Shown here one piece after another: positions 9,564 to 18,856 of a DNA stretch of 64,000 bases. This DNA comes from Sporosarcina sp. HYO08 (GTDB taxonomy: Bacteria; Bacillota; Bacilli; Bacillales_A; Planococcaceae): contig NZ_LPUT01000023.1 in the NCBI RefSeq assembly GCF_001563475.1, forward strand, positions 395,015 to 459,014. Direction: 5' to 3'. The position numbers were made by a program, and so were the translations under genes. The notes beneath the pieces were generated by a model, which worked only from the letters and a program-made list of their open reading frames with translations, did no database searches and was not told where the DNA came from. How positions within the stretch are numbered: the first letter of the stretch is position 1; every line of letters starts with the position of its first letter.

Positions 9564-10334
9564 TTAGACTTTTCTATAAAAGAAAGTTTCAATAGATTCA
9601 AAACCGTATTGACCCGGATTAAAAATTTGTTCTGTACTTCCGACAAATAACACACCGCCCGGCTTTAGTGACTTTGAAAAGTTTGTGTAAATTTGATCTT
9701 TCGCTTCATCCGTAAAGTAGATCATCACATTGCGGCAGACGATTAAATCAAAACCACTTTCATAACGATCATGCAGCAAATTATGTTGTTTGAAGGTAAC
9801 TGTTCGAAGAATTTCGTCTTTTACTTTGAAAAAACGACCTTCTTTTTCAAAATACTTTTGAACAATTTTCCTTGGGACTTCTTTTAAAGATTTCTCTGGA
9901 TAGACCCCGTTCTTTGCTGTTTGAATCACACCTTGATCGAGATCTGTTGCCAAGATAGAGATATCCTTTAACGGAACATGTGTGGAAAGTGTCATTGCAA
10001 TTGAATAAGGCTCTTCACCTGTAGAGCATGCTGCACTCCAAATTTTCAGCTTTGGATTATTCGCTAGTAAACTTGGAAATATCTTTTGCTCAAGCACTTC
10101 CCAGCGCTGTGCATTCCGATAAAATTCAGAGACATTAATTGTCATTCGATCTAAAAACTCGTCAAGCAGTTCGCGATCCGTCTGTAAGGCTTGGGCGTAT
10201 TCCGTAAAATTCCGATAACCCCGACGTTCATATAGTGAAGTCAAGCGTCTTTTCATTTGGGCCTCTTTATACATTGATAAGTCTATCTTTGTCTTATTTT
10301 TAATGTTTCTTACGAATGTCGTGTAATCTGGCAA
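9564..10334 (-). CDS. cheR: CheR, chemoreceptor glutamate methyltransferase
   Basis: 256 residues. It methylates glutamates on chemoreceptors with S-adenosylmethionine during adaptation. An N-terminal helical CheR domain (residues ~5-70) with basic KRRLTSLYERRG is followed by the SAM-binding fold with WSAACSTGEEPYS, TDLD and FDLIVCRNVMIYF. It starts with TTG, preceded by GGAG at long spacing. Its position between ndk and aroC is the same as in B. subtilis, although it has no functional link to aromatic synthesis. It implies a motile, chemotactic cell. Confidence 0.93.
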   Translation of the reverse strand: MPDYTTFVRNIKNKTKIDLSMYKEAQMKRRLTSLYERRGYRNFTEYAQALQTDRELLDEFLDRMTINVSEFYRNAQRWEVLEQKIFPSLLANNPKLKIWSAACSTGEEPYSIAMTLSTHVPLKDISILATDLDQGVIQTAKNGVYPEKSLKEVPRKIVQKYFEKEGRFFKVKDEILRTVTFKQHNLLHDRYESGFDLIVCRNVMIYFTDEAKDQIYTNFSKSLKPGGVLFVGSTEQIFNPGQYGFESIETFFYRKV

Positions 10335-10375
10335 TACCGCTCACTCTCCATTCCATTATGTATTGATTGGATAAC

Positions 10376-10412
10376 AAAAAAACAGCCTGCGTTTAACCGC
10401 TTGGCTGTTTTT
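10376..10412 (-). terminator. Terminator after ndk
   Basis: Arms AACAGCC and GGCTGTT with a 15-base loop, followed on the minus strand by a run of T. It separates ndk from cheR. Confidence 0.75.
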
Positions 10413-10419
10413 AATCAAT

Positions 10420-10441
10420 CAATTACGCCTCGGCATAATTG
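10420..10441. repeat. Short palindrome, fragment of a dispersed element
   Basis: CAATTACGCC-TC-GGCATAATTG is a near-perfect palindrome between ndk and its terminator. It shares the ACGCCTCGGCGT-type core with palindromes at 18816 and 47484, which suggests remnants of one repeat family. Confidence 0.45.
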
Positions 10442-10457
10442 CATCAAGTTAAATGGA

Positions 10458-10904
10458 TTAGTTAACCCAGCTGTTCATTGATTTGTCGTAAGACACTAGT
10501 TCTTCTTCTTTAAAGAACAGACCAATTTCACGAACCGCAGATTCTGGAGAGTCAGAACCGTGAATAATATTTTTTCCAACAGTTACTGCGAAATCTCCAC
10601 GAATTGTACCTGGTGCAGATTCTTTCGGGTTTGTAGCACCCATCATTAAACGTGCAGTTGAGATCACATTTTCACCTTCCCAAACCATTGCAAAAACTGG
10701 TCCTGAAGTGATGAAGTCTACAAGCTCGCCAAAGAATGGACGTTCTTTATGCTCTCCGTAGTGCTGCTCTGCAAGCTCTTGAGAGATTTGCATTAGCTTT
10801 CCACCTACTAGTTGGAAGCCTTTGTTTTCAAAGCGGCTAACGATGTCACCGATGACATTGCGTTGTACGCCGTCTGGTTTAACCATTAAAAATGTTCTTT
10901 CCAA
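10458..10904 (-). CDS. ndk: Nucleoside diphosphate kinase
   Basis: 148 residues, the usual length. It transfers the terminal phosphate of ATP to nucleoside diphosphates through a phosphohistidine, the His in the NIIHGSDS motif near residue 115. The opening [15 protein letters not shown] is typical. The start is TTG at 10904, 8 bases after GAGGAG. A longer in-frame ATG start at 10946 would add 14 residues the family lacks. It lies between hepT and cheR as in B. subtilis. Confidence 0.95.
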   Translation of the reverse strand: MERTFLMVKPDGVQRNVIGDIVSRFENKGFQLVGGKLMQISQELAEQHYGEHKERPFFGELVDFITSGPVFAMVWEGENVISTARLMMGATNPKESAPGTIRGDFAVTVGKNIIHGSDSPESAVREIGLFFKEEELVSYDKSMNSWVN

Positions 10905-11029
10905 TGTTAACACTCCTCGTCTGATATGTAGCGGGATATTTCCCAATTGATCGTACCACCATGCGGAAAATCTTTCAACTAATAAACGGCGTATCTCCCA
11001 TTAGCAGGGAGACCCACTGCTCATTAGGC

Positions 11030-11995
11030 TCAATAATTTCGTTTTCCGATAAAAGCAGCGATTTGCTCGAATGCTTTCTTAGCTTCTCCATCTGGTAATG
11101 ACTCTATTTCTCGCAGCGCTTTTTGTAAGTACAGATCACTTACCGCCTGCGCTTTTTCAATTCCGCCTGAACGTCGAATGTATGTAAGCATCTGGTCTCT
11201 TTCTTGTTCTGTAAGCGTCCCATCAAATGAACGTTCCATATAAAACTGAAAGCTTGGATCTTCCTTTATGTAAAATATTGGTAATGTTAAATGACCATTC
11301 AATAAGTCACTGCCTGCCGGCTTGCCAAGCTCTTCGTCCGTCGATGTGATGTCTAAAATATCATCGATGATTTGAAAAGCCATACCAGCAAAATAACCGA
11401 AGCGGCGCAGCCGTCTTACTGTCGCTTGGTCAGCACCTGAGACAAGCGCACCTAACTCACAGCTCGACGATAAAAGTAATGCCGTTTTTCTCTTAATGCG
11501 CCGTAAATAATCGCGGACTGTTTGCTCTGGTTTTCGTTGATAGTCAATTTGAATGATTTCACCTTTACAAATTTCTAACATTGTTTCCGCTAACAGTTGA
11601 TGGACTTCGGGGATTTCAATTTCTCCAATGGAGGTAAGCGCACGCGAAAAGATAAAATCTCCCGTATACATAGCAATCCGATTGTCCCATCTTGCCTTGA
11701 CCGTTTTAAACCCCCTGCGCATATCGGAATCATCAATAACATCGTCATGGACAAGTGATCCCATATGCACAAGTTCAAGAGACACTGCTACTTTCCCGAC
11801 TTCTTCCAAGGAGTATTTTCCAAATTTAGAAGCAAGGATCACAAAAATTGGACGAATTCTCTTTCCACCAGCACGCAGTAAAAGTAACGATGCTTGTCGA
11901 ATAATAGGAGAAGATGAATCGACGGATCGTTCAAGTTCCTTTTCGATATAATTAAGATCCTTCCGGAAATGAGTGTAAAGTGCCATTAACTTCAT
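11030..11995 (-). CDS. hepT: Heptaprenyl diphosphate synthase, component II (HepT)
   Basis: 321-residue catalytic subunit of the two-component prenyl synthase that makes the C35 side chain of menaquinone-7. Both aspartate-rich motifs are present: LVHDDVIDDSDMRRG (first) and IDDILDITSTDEELGK (second), with GGKRIRP for the isopentenyl diphosphate site. The start could be ATG at 11995 (GGAG only 3 bases away) or TTG at 12004 (GGGGAAGG 8 bases away). The B. subtilis alignment favours the former region. It works with HepS two genes upstream. Confidence 0.92.
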   Translation of the reverse strand: MKLMALYTHFRKDLNYIEKELERSVDSSSPIIRQASLLLLRAGGKRIRPIFVILASKFGKYSLEEVGKVAVSLELVHMGSLVHDDVIDDSDMRRGFKTVKARWDNRIAMYTGDFIFSRALTSIGEIEIPEVHQLLAETMLEICKGEIIQIDYQRKPEQTVRDYLRRIKRKTALLLSSSCELGALVSGADQATVRRLRRFGYFAGMAFQIIDDILDITSTDEELGKPAGSDLLNGHLTLPIFYIKEDPSFQFYMERSFDGTLTEQERDQMLTYIRRSGGIEKAQAVSDLYLQKALREIESLPDGEAKKAFEQIAAFIGKRNY

Positions 11996-12028
11996 TTTCT
12001 CCAAATCGATAACCTTCCCCTACGGCAA

Positions 12029-12727
12029 TTATTGTTTGAAACCTATGTGGCCAGCCGCAGCTCCACCGCTGTAAGACTTATAAAAGACGTTTGAAAATCC
12101 AGCGTCTGTGAATAATTGAGCAAGCCCTTCCATGTCTGGGAAATTGTCGGCTGACTCTTGCAACCATGCATACTCTTTGTAACTTTTTGCAAAGATCTTC
12201 CCAAGTACTGGCATAATGAATTTAAAATAAAATTTAAACAGCTGACGGTATCCCGGAATTTTCGTTTGTGATGTCTCCAGGCAAGCAATCATTCCGCCAG
12301 GCTTTAATACGCGATTCATTTCTTTTAATACTGTTAAATAATCGGCAACATTGCGAAGCCCAAAGCCAATCGTTACATAATCGAAGGAGTGATCAGGAAA
12401 CGGCAACTGCATCGCATTCCCTTGAACGAGTGTGATGTTTGGATAATCCGCCGTCTTCTCACGGCCGGTAGCCAGCATACCTTCGCTAAAATCAAGCCCT
12501 GTCACATGTCCGTCGGCGCCAACCGCCTCCGCAAGTGCAATTGTCCAATCTGCCGTTCCACAGCAGACATCCAATGCAGAAGCACCTTCTTGAACCGCCA
12601 TGCGATTCATCATATCTGTTCGCCATTTTTTATGTTGGTTAAAACTAATAACGGAATTCATTTTATCGTAATTACCCGATACTTTTTCAAATACTTTATG
12701 GACTCTTTGTTCTTTTGATAAAGCCAT
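12029..12727 (-). CDS. menG: Demethylmenaquinone methyltransferase
   Basis: 232-residue SAM-dependent methyltransferase of the UbiE/MenG family, making menaquinone from demethylmenaquinone. [11 protein letters not shown] is motif [10 protein letters not shown] and RVLKPGG are the other class signatures, and the C-terminal [11 protein letters not shown] is typical. It sits between the hepT and hepS genes, so the operon supplies both the tail and the final methyl group of menaquinone. The same gene is called menH in older B. subtilis annotation and ubiE in Proteobacteria. Confidence 0.94.
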   Translation of the reverse strand: MALSKEQRVHKVFEKVSGNYDKMNSVISFNQHKKWRTDMMNRMAVQEGASALDVCCGTADWTIALAEAVGADGHVTGLDFSEGMLATGREKTADYPNITLVQGNAMQLPFPDHSFDYVTIGFGLRNVADYLTVLKEMNRVLKPGGMIACLETSQTKIPGYRQLFKFYFKFIMPVLGKIFAKSYKEYAWLQESADNFPDMEGLAQLFTDAGFSNVFYKSYSGGAAAGHIGFKQ

Positions 12728-12767
12728 TGAGATGCCCCCAGTCAGATCTTTTGCGCTTCGATGTAAG

Positions 12768-13472
12768 TCAATTCAATTTACCAAGAAGAGGTGATGTCAT
12801 GCGACGAATTTCATCGTTCAAAAAAGGGGCAAGAAAATCAGCCTGTTCTAAAGCTTCTGCCATTTCCGAGTGAAACAAGGCTAGCGCCTCGTCCGTTAAC
12901 TTCTGCTTTTCGTATAGTGGACTTTTACCTTCTCTTAACGTAAGCAATGGCAATGCAACACTCGCAATGGCAGCGTAGCGCTCAAAACCAAACGATTGAA
13001 AATAGTCGACAATACAGCCTGCTTCTATAATTTGAAGACTATCCATCAAGTCCCCGAGATTCAGATCGGTTTGCATACGCATCGTCGCTTTCCTTTCATT
13101 GACCGAAGCGATTGTTTGAGACAATGAACGAATGAAGTCAAAATCCGGCAATGACGCCAGGATACGATAGTGAATGCCGCTAAAATAATCGCCTGAAAGA
13201 ACTGTTAGCTGCTGTTCCTTTGACGTAGCATCCCATTCATCGATTGTATCATGTGCTGCAAATGCCGCATGAACGGCACCGACAGCCACTGCCGCCTTAT
13301 ACATCGACTCCGTCAACCTTTCACCATTTAACATTGGCAAAAGTAAAAAAAAGGCTTGGTTAACTGCCATATCAATGGGTCCGATTTCTCTTTCAATAAT
13401 TGGTTCTGTAATTGTCTGCGTCACTGTTATTTGATAATTTTCGATATGCTGTTTTATCTTTTGTCTTTCCAT
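12768..13472 (-). CDS. hepS: Heptaprenyl diphosphate synthase, component I (HepS)
   Basis: 234-residue regulatory or substrate-length subunit that pairs with HepT. This small subunit lacks the Asp-rich motifs and is poorly conserved. It is recognised by [11 protein letters not shown], by [14 protein letters not shown] and by position mtrB-hepS-menG-hepT. The start at 13472 has GGAG 8 bases upstream. Earlier in-frame starts at 13502 and 13532 would overlap mtrB and lack good sites. Confidence 0.88.
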   Translation of the reverse strand: MERQKIKQHIENYQITVTQTITEPIIEREIGPIDMAVNQAFFLLLPMLNGERLTESMYKAAVAVGAVHAAFAAHDTIDEWDATSKEQQLTVLSGDYFSGIHYRILASLPDFDFIRSLSQTIASVNERKATMRMQTDLNLGDLMDSLQIIEAGCIVDYFQSFGFERYAAIASVALPLLTLREGKSPLYEKQKLTDEALALFHSEMAEALEQADFLAPFLNDEIRRMTSPLLGKLN

Positions 13473-13515
13473 CAGCGGATCTCCATTCAAAGACATCTTC
13501 ATAGATGATCTTGAA

Positions 13516-13737
13516 TTATTCTTTTCCTTCACTTGTCACAATGCCATGTGCGGTATGTATTTCAGCTTTTCCACGAATTTTCATCGCCGACGTGTGCTCC
13601 GTGAATTGAGCAATCATTACTTCACCATGATCTAACTTCTCTGTATGATGAAATTTTGTATCGTTTCCACGTGTAAGCCCAATAACGTTCACGCCGTCCT
13701 CTTTCGCTTTAATTACGATATATTCAGGTTGTGCCAT
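13516..13737 (-). CDS. mtrB: TRAP, tryptophan-sensing RNA-binding attenuation protein
   Basis: 73 residues, very close to B. subtilis MtrB ([22 protein letters not shown]). The 11-mer ring binds tryptophan, then GAG/UAG repeats in trp-gene RNA. The start at 13737 has AGGAGAGG upstream. It follows folE by 66 bases, the classical mtrAB pair. The odd feature is context: the trp operon that TRAP regulates is not between aroH and hisC here, so its targets must lie elsewhere. Confidence 0.95.
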   Translation of the reverse strand: MAQPEYIVIKAKEDGVNVIGLTRGNDTKFHHTEKLDHGEVMIAQFTEHTSAMKIRGKAEIHTAHGIVTSEGKE

Positions 13738-13803
13738 GTTTACCTCTCCTGTCTGCCTATATGGATCCATCATATCATAGAAAAGGAACTGCCCGCAAAA
13801 ACA

Positions 13804-14373
13804 TCAGTGCATCTTAATCAGTGATAATATTTCAGCACGTTTCACATCATCATGTTCGTAAATTCCACGCGCCACAGTTGTGACTGTTTTTGCACCTGGT
13901 TTTTTAATACCGCGCATTGTCATGCACATATGTTCAGCTTCAATTACGATATAGACACCGATTGGATTGAGCATATCCATTATTGCCTCGGCAACCGTTG
14001 ATGTAATTCGCTCTTGCAGTTGCGGTCTTCTCGCTGTCGTTTCAACAGCTCTCGCTAGTTTACTAAGACCAGCAACTACACCGTCCCGTGGGATGTATGC
14101 GACATGCGCATGCCCAAAAAACGGTACAAGATGATGCTCGCACATCGAATGGAAGGGAATATCTTTCACAAGCACGACTTCATCATGATTTTCATGAAAA
14201 ATTGTCTCGAAGTATTCACGTGGATCTTTGTTCAATCCTTCAAATGCTTCCGCATACATTTTTGCAACTCGTTTAGGTGTATCAAGCAGCCCTTCCCGCG
14301 AAGGATCTTCTCCAATCGCTTCAAGAATCATTGTGACTGCTGTCTCTATTTTTTCATAATCGAATTCTCTCAT
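13804..14373 (-). CDS. folE: GTP cyclohydrolase I
   Basis: 189 residues. It opens GTP to dihydroneopterin triphosphate, the first step of folate synthesis. Zinc and active-site residues are visible in [14 protein letters not shown] and [11 protein letters not shown]. The remaining signatures, [17 protein letters not shown] and LSKLARAVE, are intact. The ATG follows GGGAGGATTACGTACG. In Bacillus this gene is also called mtrA because of its pairing with mtrB. It is the first gene of the folE-mtrB-hepS-menG-hepT series. Confidence 0.95.
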   Translation of the reverse strand: MREFDYEKIETAVTMILEAIGEDPSREGLLDTPKRVAKMYAEAFEGLNKDPREYFETIFHENHDEVVLVKDIPFHSMCEHHLVPFFGHAHVAYIPRDGVVAGLSKLARAVETTARRPQLQERITSTVAEAIMDMLNPIGVYIVIEAEHMCMTMRGIKKPGAKTVTTVARGIYEHDDVKRAEILSLIKMH

Positions 14374-14482
14374 CGTACGTAATCCTCCCTAATCGGAATT
14401 AAAGCTATTCCAACAAGAATAGTAGCATATTCAACCCCTTCCGTACAGGACTTGGAGACGAATGTACAGTATTTCAACATAA

Positions 14483-14529
14483 AGGAGCCCTTCCTTAGAT
14501 CTCAGTTAAGATCTAGCGGAAGGGCTCCT
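14483..14529 (-). terminator. Terminator after hbs
   Basis: A 12-bp perfect outer stem (AGGAGCCCTTCC / GGAAGGGCTCCT) encloses an inner TAGATCT stem. On the minus strand it is followed by TTTATGTT. Very stable; it ends hbs transcription upstream of folE. Confidence 0.85.
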
Positions 14530-14541
14530 ATGTAAGTTTAA

Positions 14542-14814
14542 TTATTTAACAGCGTCTTTTAGTGCTTTACCTGCTTTAAATGCAGGAACTTTGCTTGCTG
14601 CAATTTCGATTTCTTCCCCTGACTGAGGATTACGTCCTTTACGTGCTGCGCGCTCACGAACTTCGAAGTTTCCGAAGCCGATCAACTGCACTTTCTCACC
14701 CTTTGCAAGAGCCGACTGGATCGTATCGAATACCGCTTCAACAGCTTTTGTAGCATCTTTCTTTGTAAGGCCAGCTGCTTCAGCTACAGAGTTAATCAAT
14801 TCTGTTTTATTCAC
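14542..14814 (-). CDS. hbs: HU-type DNA-binding protein HBsu
   Basis: 90-residue histone-like protein that bends and compacts DNA as a dimer. The beta-arm segment [19 protein letters not shown] is diagnostic. The start is taken as GTG at 14814 ([14 protein letters not shown]), 8 bases after GGAGG. A GTG at 14823 overlaps the ribosome site and is less likely. It forms its own transcription unit, with a strong terminator downstream. Confidence 0.95.
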   Translation of the reverse strand: MNKTELINSVAEAAGLTKKDATKAVEAVFDTIQSALAKGEKVQLIGFGNFEVRERAARKGRNPQSGEEIEIAASKVPAFKAGKALKDAVK

Positions 14815-15160
14815 ACCATTCACCTCCTCTCAAAGGGGATGTTGATCAATTAAAGCCTCTGTCTATTTACGCCATAAACATATCCGCGACGATCACAGAG
14901 GGTTTAACCTCATATCATCTACTTTTTAATTACTAAGATTGGCAAGTGCATTCACCGCTAGAAACAGCTTGATGACTATTGCCGTATGAAGTTAAAGCTT
15001 CATTACTGTAAAAAGAGTATCATAAGAAAAACCGCGGTGCAACAATATTATCGTGTTTTTTTCCATTATCATGCACTTTTATCTATTATTACCCTTTTTT
15101 CCAAGTTAAAACCTAATAACGATACGTTTTTGTCATATTTTCTAACCTTTCAGAACATAG
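14815..15160 (-). other. Upstream region of hbs, no gene
   Basis: About 345 bases, AT-rich, no ORF with a credible ribosome site on either strand. It should hold the hbs promoter(s). A possible pair on the minus strand is TTGCAC, 17 bases, TACTCT near 15020-15050, but competing matches exist and none is decisive. Confidence 0.4.
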
Positions 15161-15202
15161 AAAGGCAGATGAAGAAAACAACTACTTTCTTCATCTGCCT
15201 TT
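15161..15202 (-). terminator. Terminator after spoIVA
   Basis: Perfect 17-bp stem (AAAGGCAGATGAAGAAA / TTTCTTCATCTGCCTTT) with an 8-base loop, 7 bases beyond the spoIVA stop. A T-rich tail follows on the minus strand. Confidence 0.88.
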
Positions 15203-15209
15203 ATGCTAT

Positions 15210-16688
15210 TTATACTATAAATGTAATCATGCCTTTGTTTCCATCATTGACCATTTGCTCAATCGTTTCCCGTAAACGTTTGCGGGCGTTGGCTGGAACA
15301 GATGCTGTTTTAAAGCGAATGCTTTCTTTCATCACTTCATGAAGCGGTGTGCCGAAAAGTTGTGTTTCCCAAAGTGCTTCTCGGTCGTGTAAGTACGAGT
15401 TTTTCAACTCTTTCAGTAAATGATGGCTGTGGAATTCCGAACCGATGAGCGGCGAGAATTCTGCTTCCATGTCAACCCGAATAATATGCAAAGAAGGCGC
15501 TGTGGCTTTCATCCGAACACCAAAGAAATTATTTTCCTTAATTAGTTCTGGAGGTGTTGGATTAAAATCAGCAATTGTCGGAAGGGCAACGCCATACCCT
15601 TGCGTTTTTGCTGTTTCAATTGCTTCCGAGTAAAGCTCATACGATCTCTTTGCTTTAGCAGCTTCTTGGACGAATAATAGCCAATCTTTTTTCGTTCCGA
15701 TTTCTTGCCCCATAATACTTTCGCACACTTCACGAAATGCCTCTTCATCCATATCGATTTTCACCGTGGCTTTTCCTTTTCCTGCATCGACTTCAATCAC
15801 TTCGGCGTTCCGAACATATTTTTCGTCTCTTAACCTTTCAGCAAGCTCCTGCACTTTCCGTATTTTTGACACTTCCAAAAATCCTTCTTGGATAACACGA
15901 TCGATATTTGCATTCAATTCATGCTCACTGCCGAGCACGTCCATCCAATCCGGCTTTTGTAAATCGATATCAGAAATCGGGAATTCATATAATGCCTCTT
16001 TTAAAATAAGCTGAATTTCTTGAGCGTTTAATTGATCGGCACTGATGGCAATAACCGGCACACCATACGTTTCATGCAATTCTTGTTTTAAAGCGACTGT
16101 TCTAGCGTGCGCAGGCATTTTCGAATTTAACACGATGACAAACGGTTTACCAATATCCTTTAATTTATTAATAATTTCAACCTCGGCTACTTCGGCGGCA
16201 GCGCGCGGAATATTATTCACGGTTCCGTCCGTCGTCACAAGAATCCCGATTGTTGAATGGTCTCGGATGACTTTATCTGTTCCGATTCGAGCCGCCTCTT
16301 CGAATGGTACAGGTTCATTATGCCATGGTGTATGGACATATTTCGGTCCCTCTTCATCCTCATAACCCTTTACACCATCAATTACATAACCTACACAGTC
16401 AGCGAGGCGGATTTGGAAATTTAGGTCGCCATCCCCTACCGAAACTTGTGTTCCTTGTGCGGGTACAAATTTGGGTTCCGATGTCATTATCACTGGCCCA
16501 GGCGAGCTTTGAGGCAGCTCATCCTGCGCACGAACCCGATCAGAAGCATCCGTCATATTTGGAATGACGACTTCTTCCATGACCCTTTTTACGAATGTTG
16601 ACTTCCCTACACGGACAGGGCCCACCACACCAATATAAATATCACCATCTGTACGTCTAGCGAGGTTTTCATACAATTCTTCTTTCAT
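15210..16688 (-). CDS. spoIVA: SpoIVA, spore coat morphogenetic ATPase
   Basis: 492 residues, the family's full length. Made in the mother cell, it polymerises by ATP hydrolysis on the forespore surface and is the basement layer for coat assembly. The N-terminal Walker A motif GPVRVGKST is at residues ~23-31 and DCVGY is the following Walker B region. GGAGG lies 11 bases before the start. A three-codon ATG-GAG-CAA-TGA reading frame sits between that site and the start, its stop overlapping the start codon. It is flanked by terminators, so monocistronic. Confidence 0.96.
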   Translation of the reverse strand: MKEELYENLARRTDGDIYIGVVGPVRVGKSTFVKRVMEEVVIPNMTDASDRVRAQDELPQSSPGPVIMTSEPKFVPAQGTQVSVGDGDLNFQIRLADCVGYVIDGVKGYEDEEGPKYVHTPWHNEPVPFEEAARIGTDKVIRDHSTIGILVTTDGTVNNIPRAAAEVAEVEIINKLKDIGKPFVIVLNSKMPAHARTVALKQELHETYGVPVIAISADQLNAQEIQLILKEALYEFPISDIDLQKPDWMDVLGSEHELNANIDRVIQEGFLEVSKIRKVQELAERLRDEKYVRNAEVIEVDAGKGKATVKIDMDEEAFREVCESIMGQEIGTKKDWLLFVQEAAKAKRSYELYSEAIETAKTQGYGVALPTIADFNPTPPELIKENNFFGVRMKATAPSLHIIRVDMEAEFSPLIGSEFHSHHLLKELKNSYLHDREALWETQLFGTPLHEVMKESIRFKTASVPANARKRLRETIEQMVNDGNKGMITFIV

Positions 16689-16711
16689 TGCTCCATCGTC
16701 CTCCTTTTCTG

Positions 16712-16750
16712 CGCATAATAGTTTATGTAAAAGAAAAACGTTTCATGCCC
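16712..16750 (-). promoter_or_regulatory. Possible SigmaE-type promoter of spoIVA
   Basis: On the minus strand CATAAACT (16720-16727) resembles the SigmaE -10 (CATACANT). GCATGAA lies 14 bases upstream as a weak -35, inside the preceding terminator. SigmaE control of spoIVA is known in B. subtilis; the match here is modest. Confidence 0.35.
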
Positions 16751-16767
16751 AAGCATGAAACGTTTTT
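16734..16767 (-). terminator. Terminator after yphF
   Basis: Perfect stem AAAAACGTTTCATGC / GCATGAAACGTTTTT with a 4-base loop and T run. It separates yphF from spoIVA. Confidence 0.88.
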
Positions 16768-16772
16768 TCATA

Positions 16773-17486
16773 TTATTTCAGAAAAATAGGTTCATTGTTT
16801 TCATTTATAGTATACGGCAAAGAGTAGGCAGGTACGATCGGATAATCGTCAGATAATAGGAATCGAATATCCTCGCCTTGTGTAACGTCAGGATTTTTCT
16901 CACGTAAAGCCCGGCTCAAATCAATGGTGTAGTCTACGTAAAAATTGCCGTCACCAGCAATAACAATTGGTAATTGAACATCCGAATAAGGGCTCGGCAC
17001 AGTGACCGGACTTTTAAAGCCCATCTTTTCAAAATCAACCTCATATACATTTTGCCCTACCGCTTCTTTAAACGGCACAGAATTATTCACGTTTTTTCTT
17101 AAATTTAATTCACGAATACGTTCTGCCGCCCGAAGATCCACAAGTTTTACTGTAGGATTTTCCTCAACGTCCAGAAGTACATATTGATAAATTCCACCAG
17201 TTTCATAGGCATTGCTTGGAATTTTCTCTGTGTAAGCCGGCACAATCTTAGAAAACTCAATCGGATATTTAATAAATATGTCTGTTGACGCTTCTTTAGT
17301 CTTAATCGGCAGCATGCCGCTTGTATTTTCTTTGTATGCATCTACCGCTTTTTGAACGGCCTCCAGCTGGTCTGCATACGGCGTTTGCTGACTCATTTGA
17401 TCATCCCCCGGGTACATACATCCGGATAAGATAAATAGCAATAGTACACTGAGAAAGAAGCTAAACTTGTATTTTGAAAATGTCAT
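16773..17486 (-). CDS. yphF: YphF-like lipoprotein
   Basis: 237 residues with a signal peptide ending in the lipobox LSGC (Cys23), so an exported protein anchored by lipid at the membrane outer face. The mature part contains two similar stretches ending in D-tyr/val segments (YEVDFEKMGFKSPVTVPSPYS and FYVDYTIDLSRAL). No catalytic motif is recognised. It overlaps yphE by 4 bases and matches the B. subtilis order gpsA-yphE-yphF-spoIVA. Function is unknown. Confidence 0.8.
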   Translation of the reverse strand: MTFSKYKFSFFLSVLLLFILSGCMYPGDDQMSQQTPYADQLEAVQKAVDAYKENTSGMLPIKTKEASTDIFIKYPIEFSKIVPAYTEKIPSNAYETGGIYQYVLLDVEENPTVKLVDLRAAERIRELNLRKNVNNSVPFKEAVGQNVYEVDFEKMGFKSPVTVPSPYSDVQLPIVIAGDGNFYVDYTIDLSRALREKNPDVTQGEDIRFLLSDDYPIVPAYSLPYTINENNEPIFLK

Positions 17487-17689
17487 GATGCCCCTCCTGT
17501 TGGTCCATTAAAGACAAGGTAAATCATTGCAAAAAATGCAATAATAAGCAGGATCCAAGCGACAAGGGCAAATAGAAACTTAATCAATCGATTGTTAATC
17601 TTGTGGCGGCTCACGTAGATGAGACCCATAGATATGGCCATGAATCCCATCGCATAAAATGAGAGCCACATTTTATCCATTGCGGACAA
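17483..17689 (-). CDS. yphE: YphE-like DUF2768 membrane protein
   Basis: 68 residues with two hydrophobic segments (about 8-26 and 38-60) joined by a basic loop SRHKINNRLIK, so a small two-pass inner-membrane protein. The start is TTG at 17689, 9 bases after AAAGGA; the first ATG (17680) is too far from that site. It is translationally coupled to yphF. Family function is unknown, and the locus is conserved in spore formers. Confidence 0.75.
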   Translation of the reverse strand: MSAMDKMWLSFYAMGFMAISMGLIYVSRHKINNRLIKFLFALVAWILLIIAFFAMIYLVFNGPTGGAS

Positions 17690-17759
17690 AGTGAGTCATC
17701 CTTTCAATTGTCACAAAAATCTTTTGTCTCATTTTAATATCAGAATAAAAGGTATATAA

Positions 17760-18782
17760 TTACTCGTTTCCAAATAGATCCTCAACTTCTTGTTTTTTCA
17801 ATCTTCTCATCAATTTATCCACAGCGTCTTTTGGAGGGATATTTTCAAATAATATTGCATGGAGCGCTTCCGTCAACGGCATTTCCACATCGTACCGCCG
17901 GGCAAGTTGATGGGCTGCTTTCGTCGTTCTGACACCTTCTATGACCATGCCCATGCCGGACTCTACCTCGGCCAAACTTTTTCCTTTTCCAAGCATGTTA
18001 CCCGCCCGCCAGTTTCTAGAATGGACGCTTGTACAAGTAACGATCAGATCTCCTAGACCCGTTAAACCTGAAAACGTCAAAGGATTCGCACCCATCTTGG
18101 CGCCTAGACGTGTAATTTCCGCCAGACCCCTCGTAATAAGCGCTGCCTTTGCATTGTCTCCGTAGCCTAGACCATCGGAAATACCAGCAGCCAGTGCAAT
18201 GACATTTTTTAATGCGGCGCCAATTTCAACACCCATCATATCATTATTCGTATAGATTCTGAAGTAGTGGTTCATAAAAGCGTCCTGTACTTCTTGTGCA
18301 GCCTCCAGATCCGTCGAGGCTGCGGTGATCGTAGTTGGATGTCTAAGTACAACTTCTTCCGCATGGCTCGGACCTGAAAGCGCGACAATCGCTTTTCTTT
18401 TCTTCGGATCAATCTCTTCTGCGATCATTTCCGAAATCCGGTTCAGCGAATCTGGTTCAATTCCTTTAGAGACATGGACGATAAGTTTCTTATTCAAAGC
18501 CATGCCATTCAATTGCCTGCATACTTCGCGAATCCCTTTCGTCGGAACAGCAATCACAAGCATATCACCATGCATTGCCGCTTCCTCCAAGTTCGAGGTT
18601 GCTCTTAAGTTTTTGGGCAAAGTAATCCCTGGCAGGTAAGCACTGTTTGTATGCATTTCATTTATTTCTGCGGCCTGTTCCGGACGTCTTGCCCAAATTA
18701 AACAGTCATGATCATTTTCTGCAAGAACAAACGCATTAGCTGTTCCCCAGCTTCCTGCTCCAATAACAGTAATTTTTTTCAT
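17760..18782 (-). CDS. gpsA: Glycerol-3-phosphate dehydrogenase [NAD(P)+]
   Basis: 340 residues. It reduces dihydroxyacetone phosphate to sn-glycerol 3-phosphate, the backbone precursor of phospholipids. The N-terminal [12 protein letters not shown] nucleotide fold and the C-terminal catalytic region [17 protein letters not shown] plus [15 protein letters not shown] are all present. The start at 18782 has GGAG 7 bases upstream; an extended start at 18842 enters a palindromic repeat and is unlikely. It lies 74 bases after der. Confidence 0.95.
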   Translation of the reverse strand: MKKITVIGAGSWGTANAFVLAENDHDCLIWARRPEQAAEINEMHTNSAYLPGITLPKNLRATSNLEEAAMHGDMLVIAVPTKGIREVCRQLNGMALNKKLIVHVSKGIEPDSLNRISEMIAEEIDPKKRKAIVALSGPSHAEEVVLRHPTTITAASTDLEAAQEVQDAFMNHYFRIYTNNDMMGVEIGAALKNVIALAAGISDGLGYGDNAKAALITRGLAEITRLGAKMGANPLTFSGLTGLGDLIVTCTSVHSRNWRAGNMLGKGKSLAEVESGMGMVIEGVRTTKAAHQLARRYDVEMPLTEALHAILFENIPPKDAVDKLMRRLKKQEVEDLFGNE

Positions 18783-18815
18783 TTGAATTCTCCAATCTCG
18801 TCCTCGGTCCAATCC

Positions 18816-18833
18816 ATTACGCCTTTGCGTAAT
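18816..18833. repeat. Short palindrome between der and gpsA
   Basis: ATTACGC-CTTT-GCGTAAT, with flanking bases similar to the palindromes at 10420 and 47484. Probably a decayed piece of the same repeat. Confidence 0.4.
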
Positions 18834-18856
18834 CACGTCCAATTTTCTGCTTATAG

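Noticed and set aside
10995..11013. TCTCCC / GGGAGA hairpin between hepT and ndk
   Set aside because: Only six base pairs and no T run; not enough to call a terminator.
14986..15342. 118-codon plus-strand frame between hbs and spoIVA
   Set aside because: It contains the spoIVA terminator and then runs antisense into spoIVA; composition is that of AT-rich spacer.
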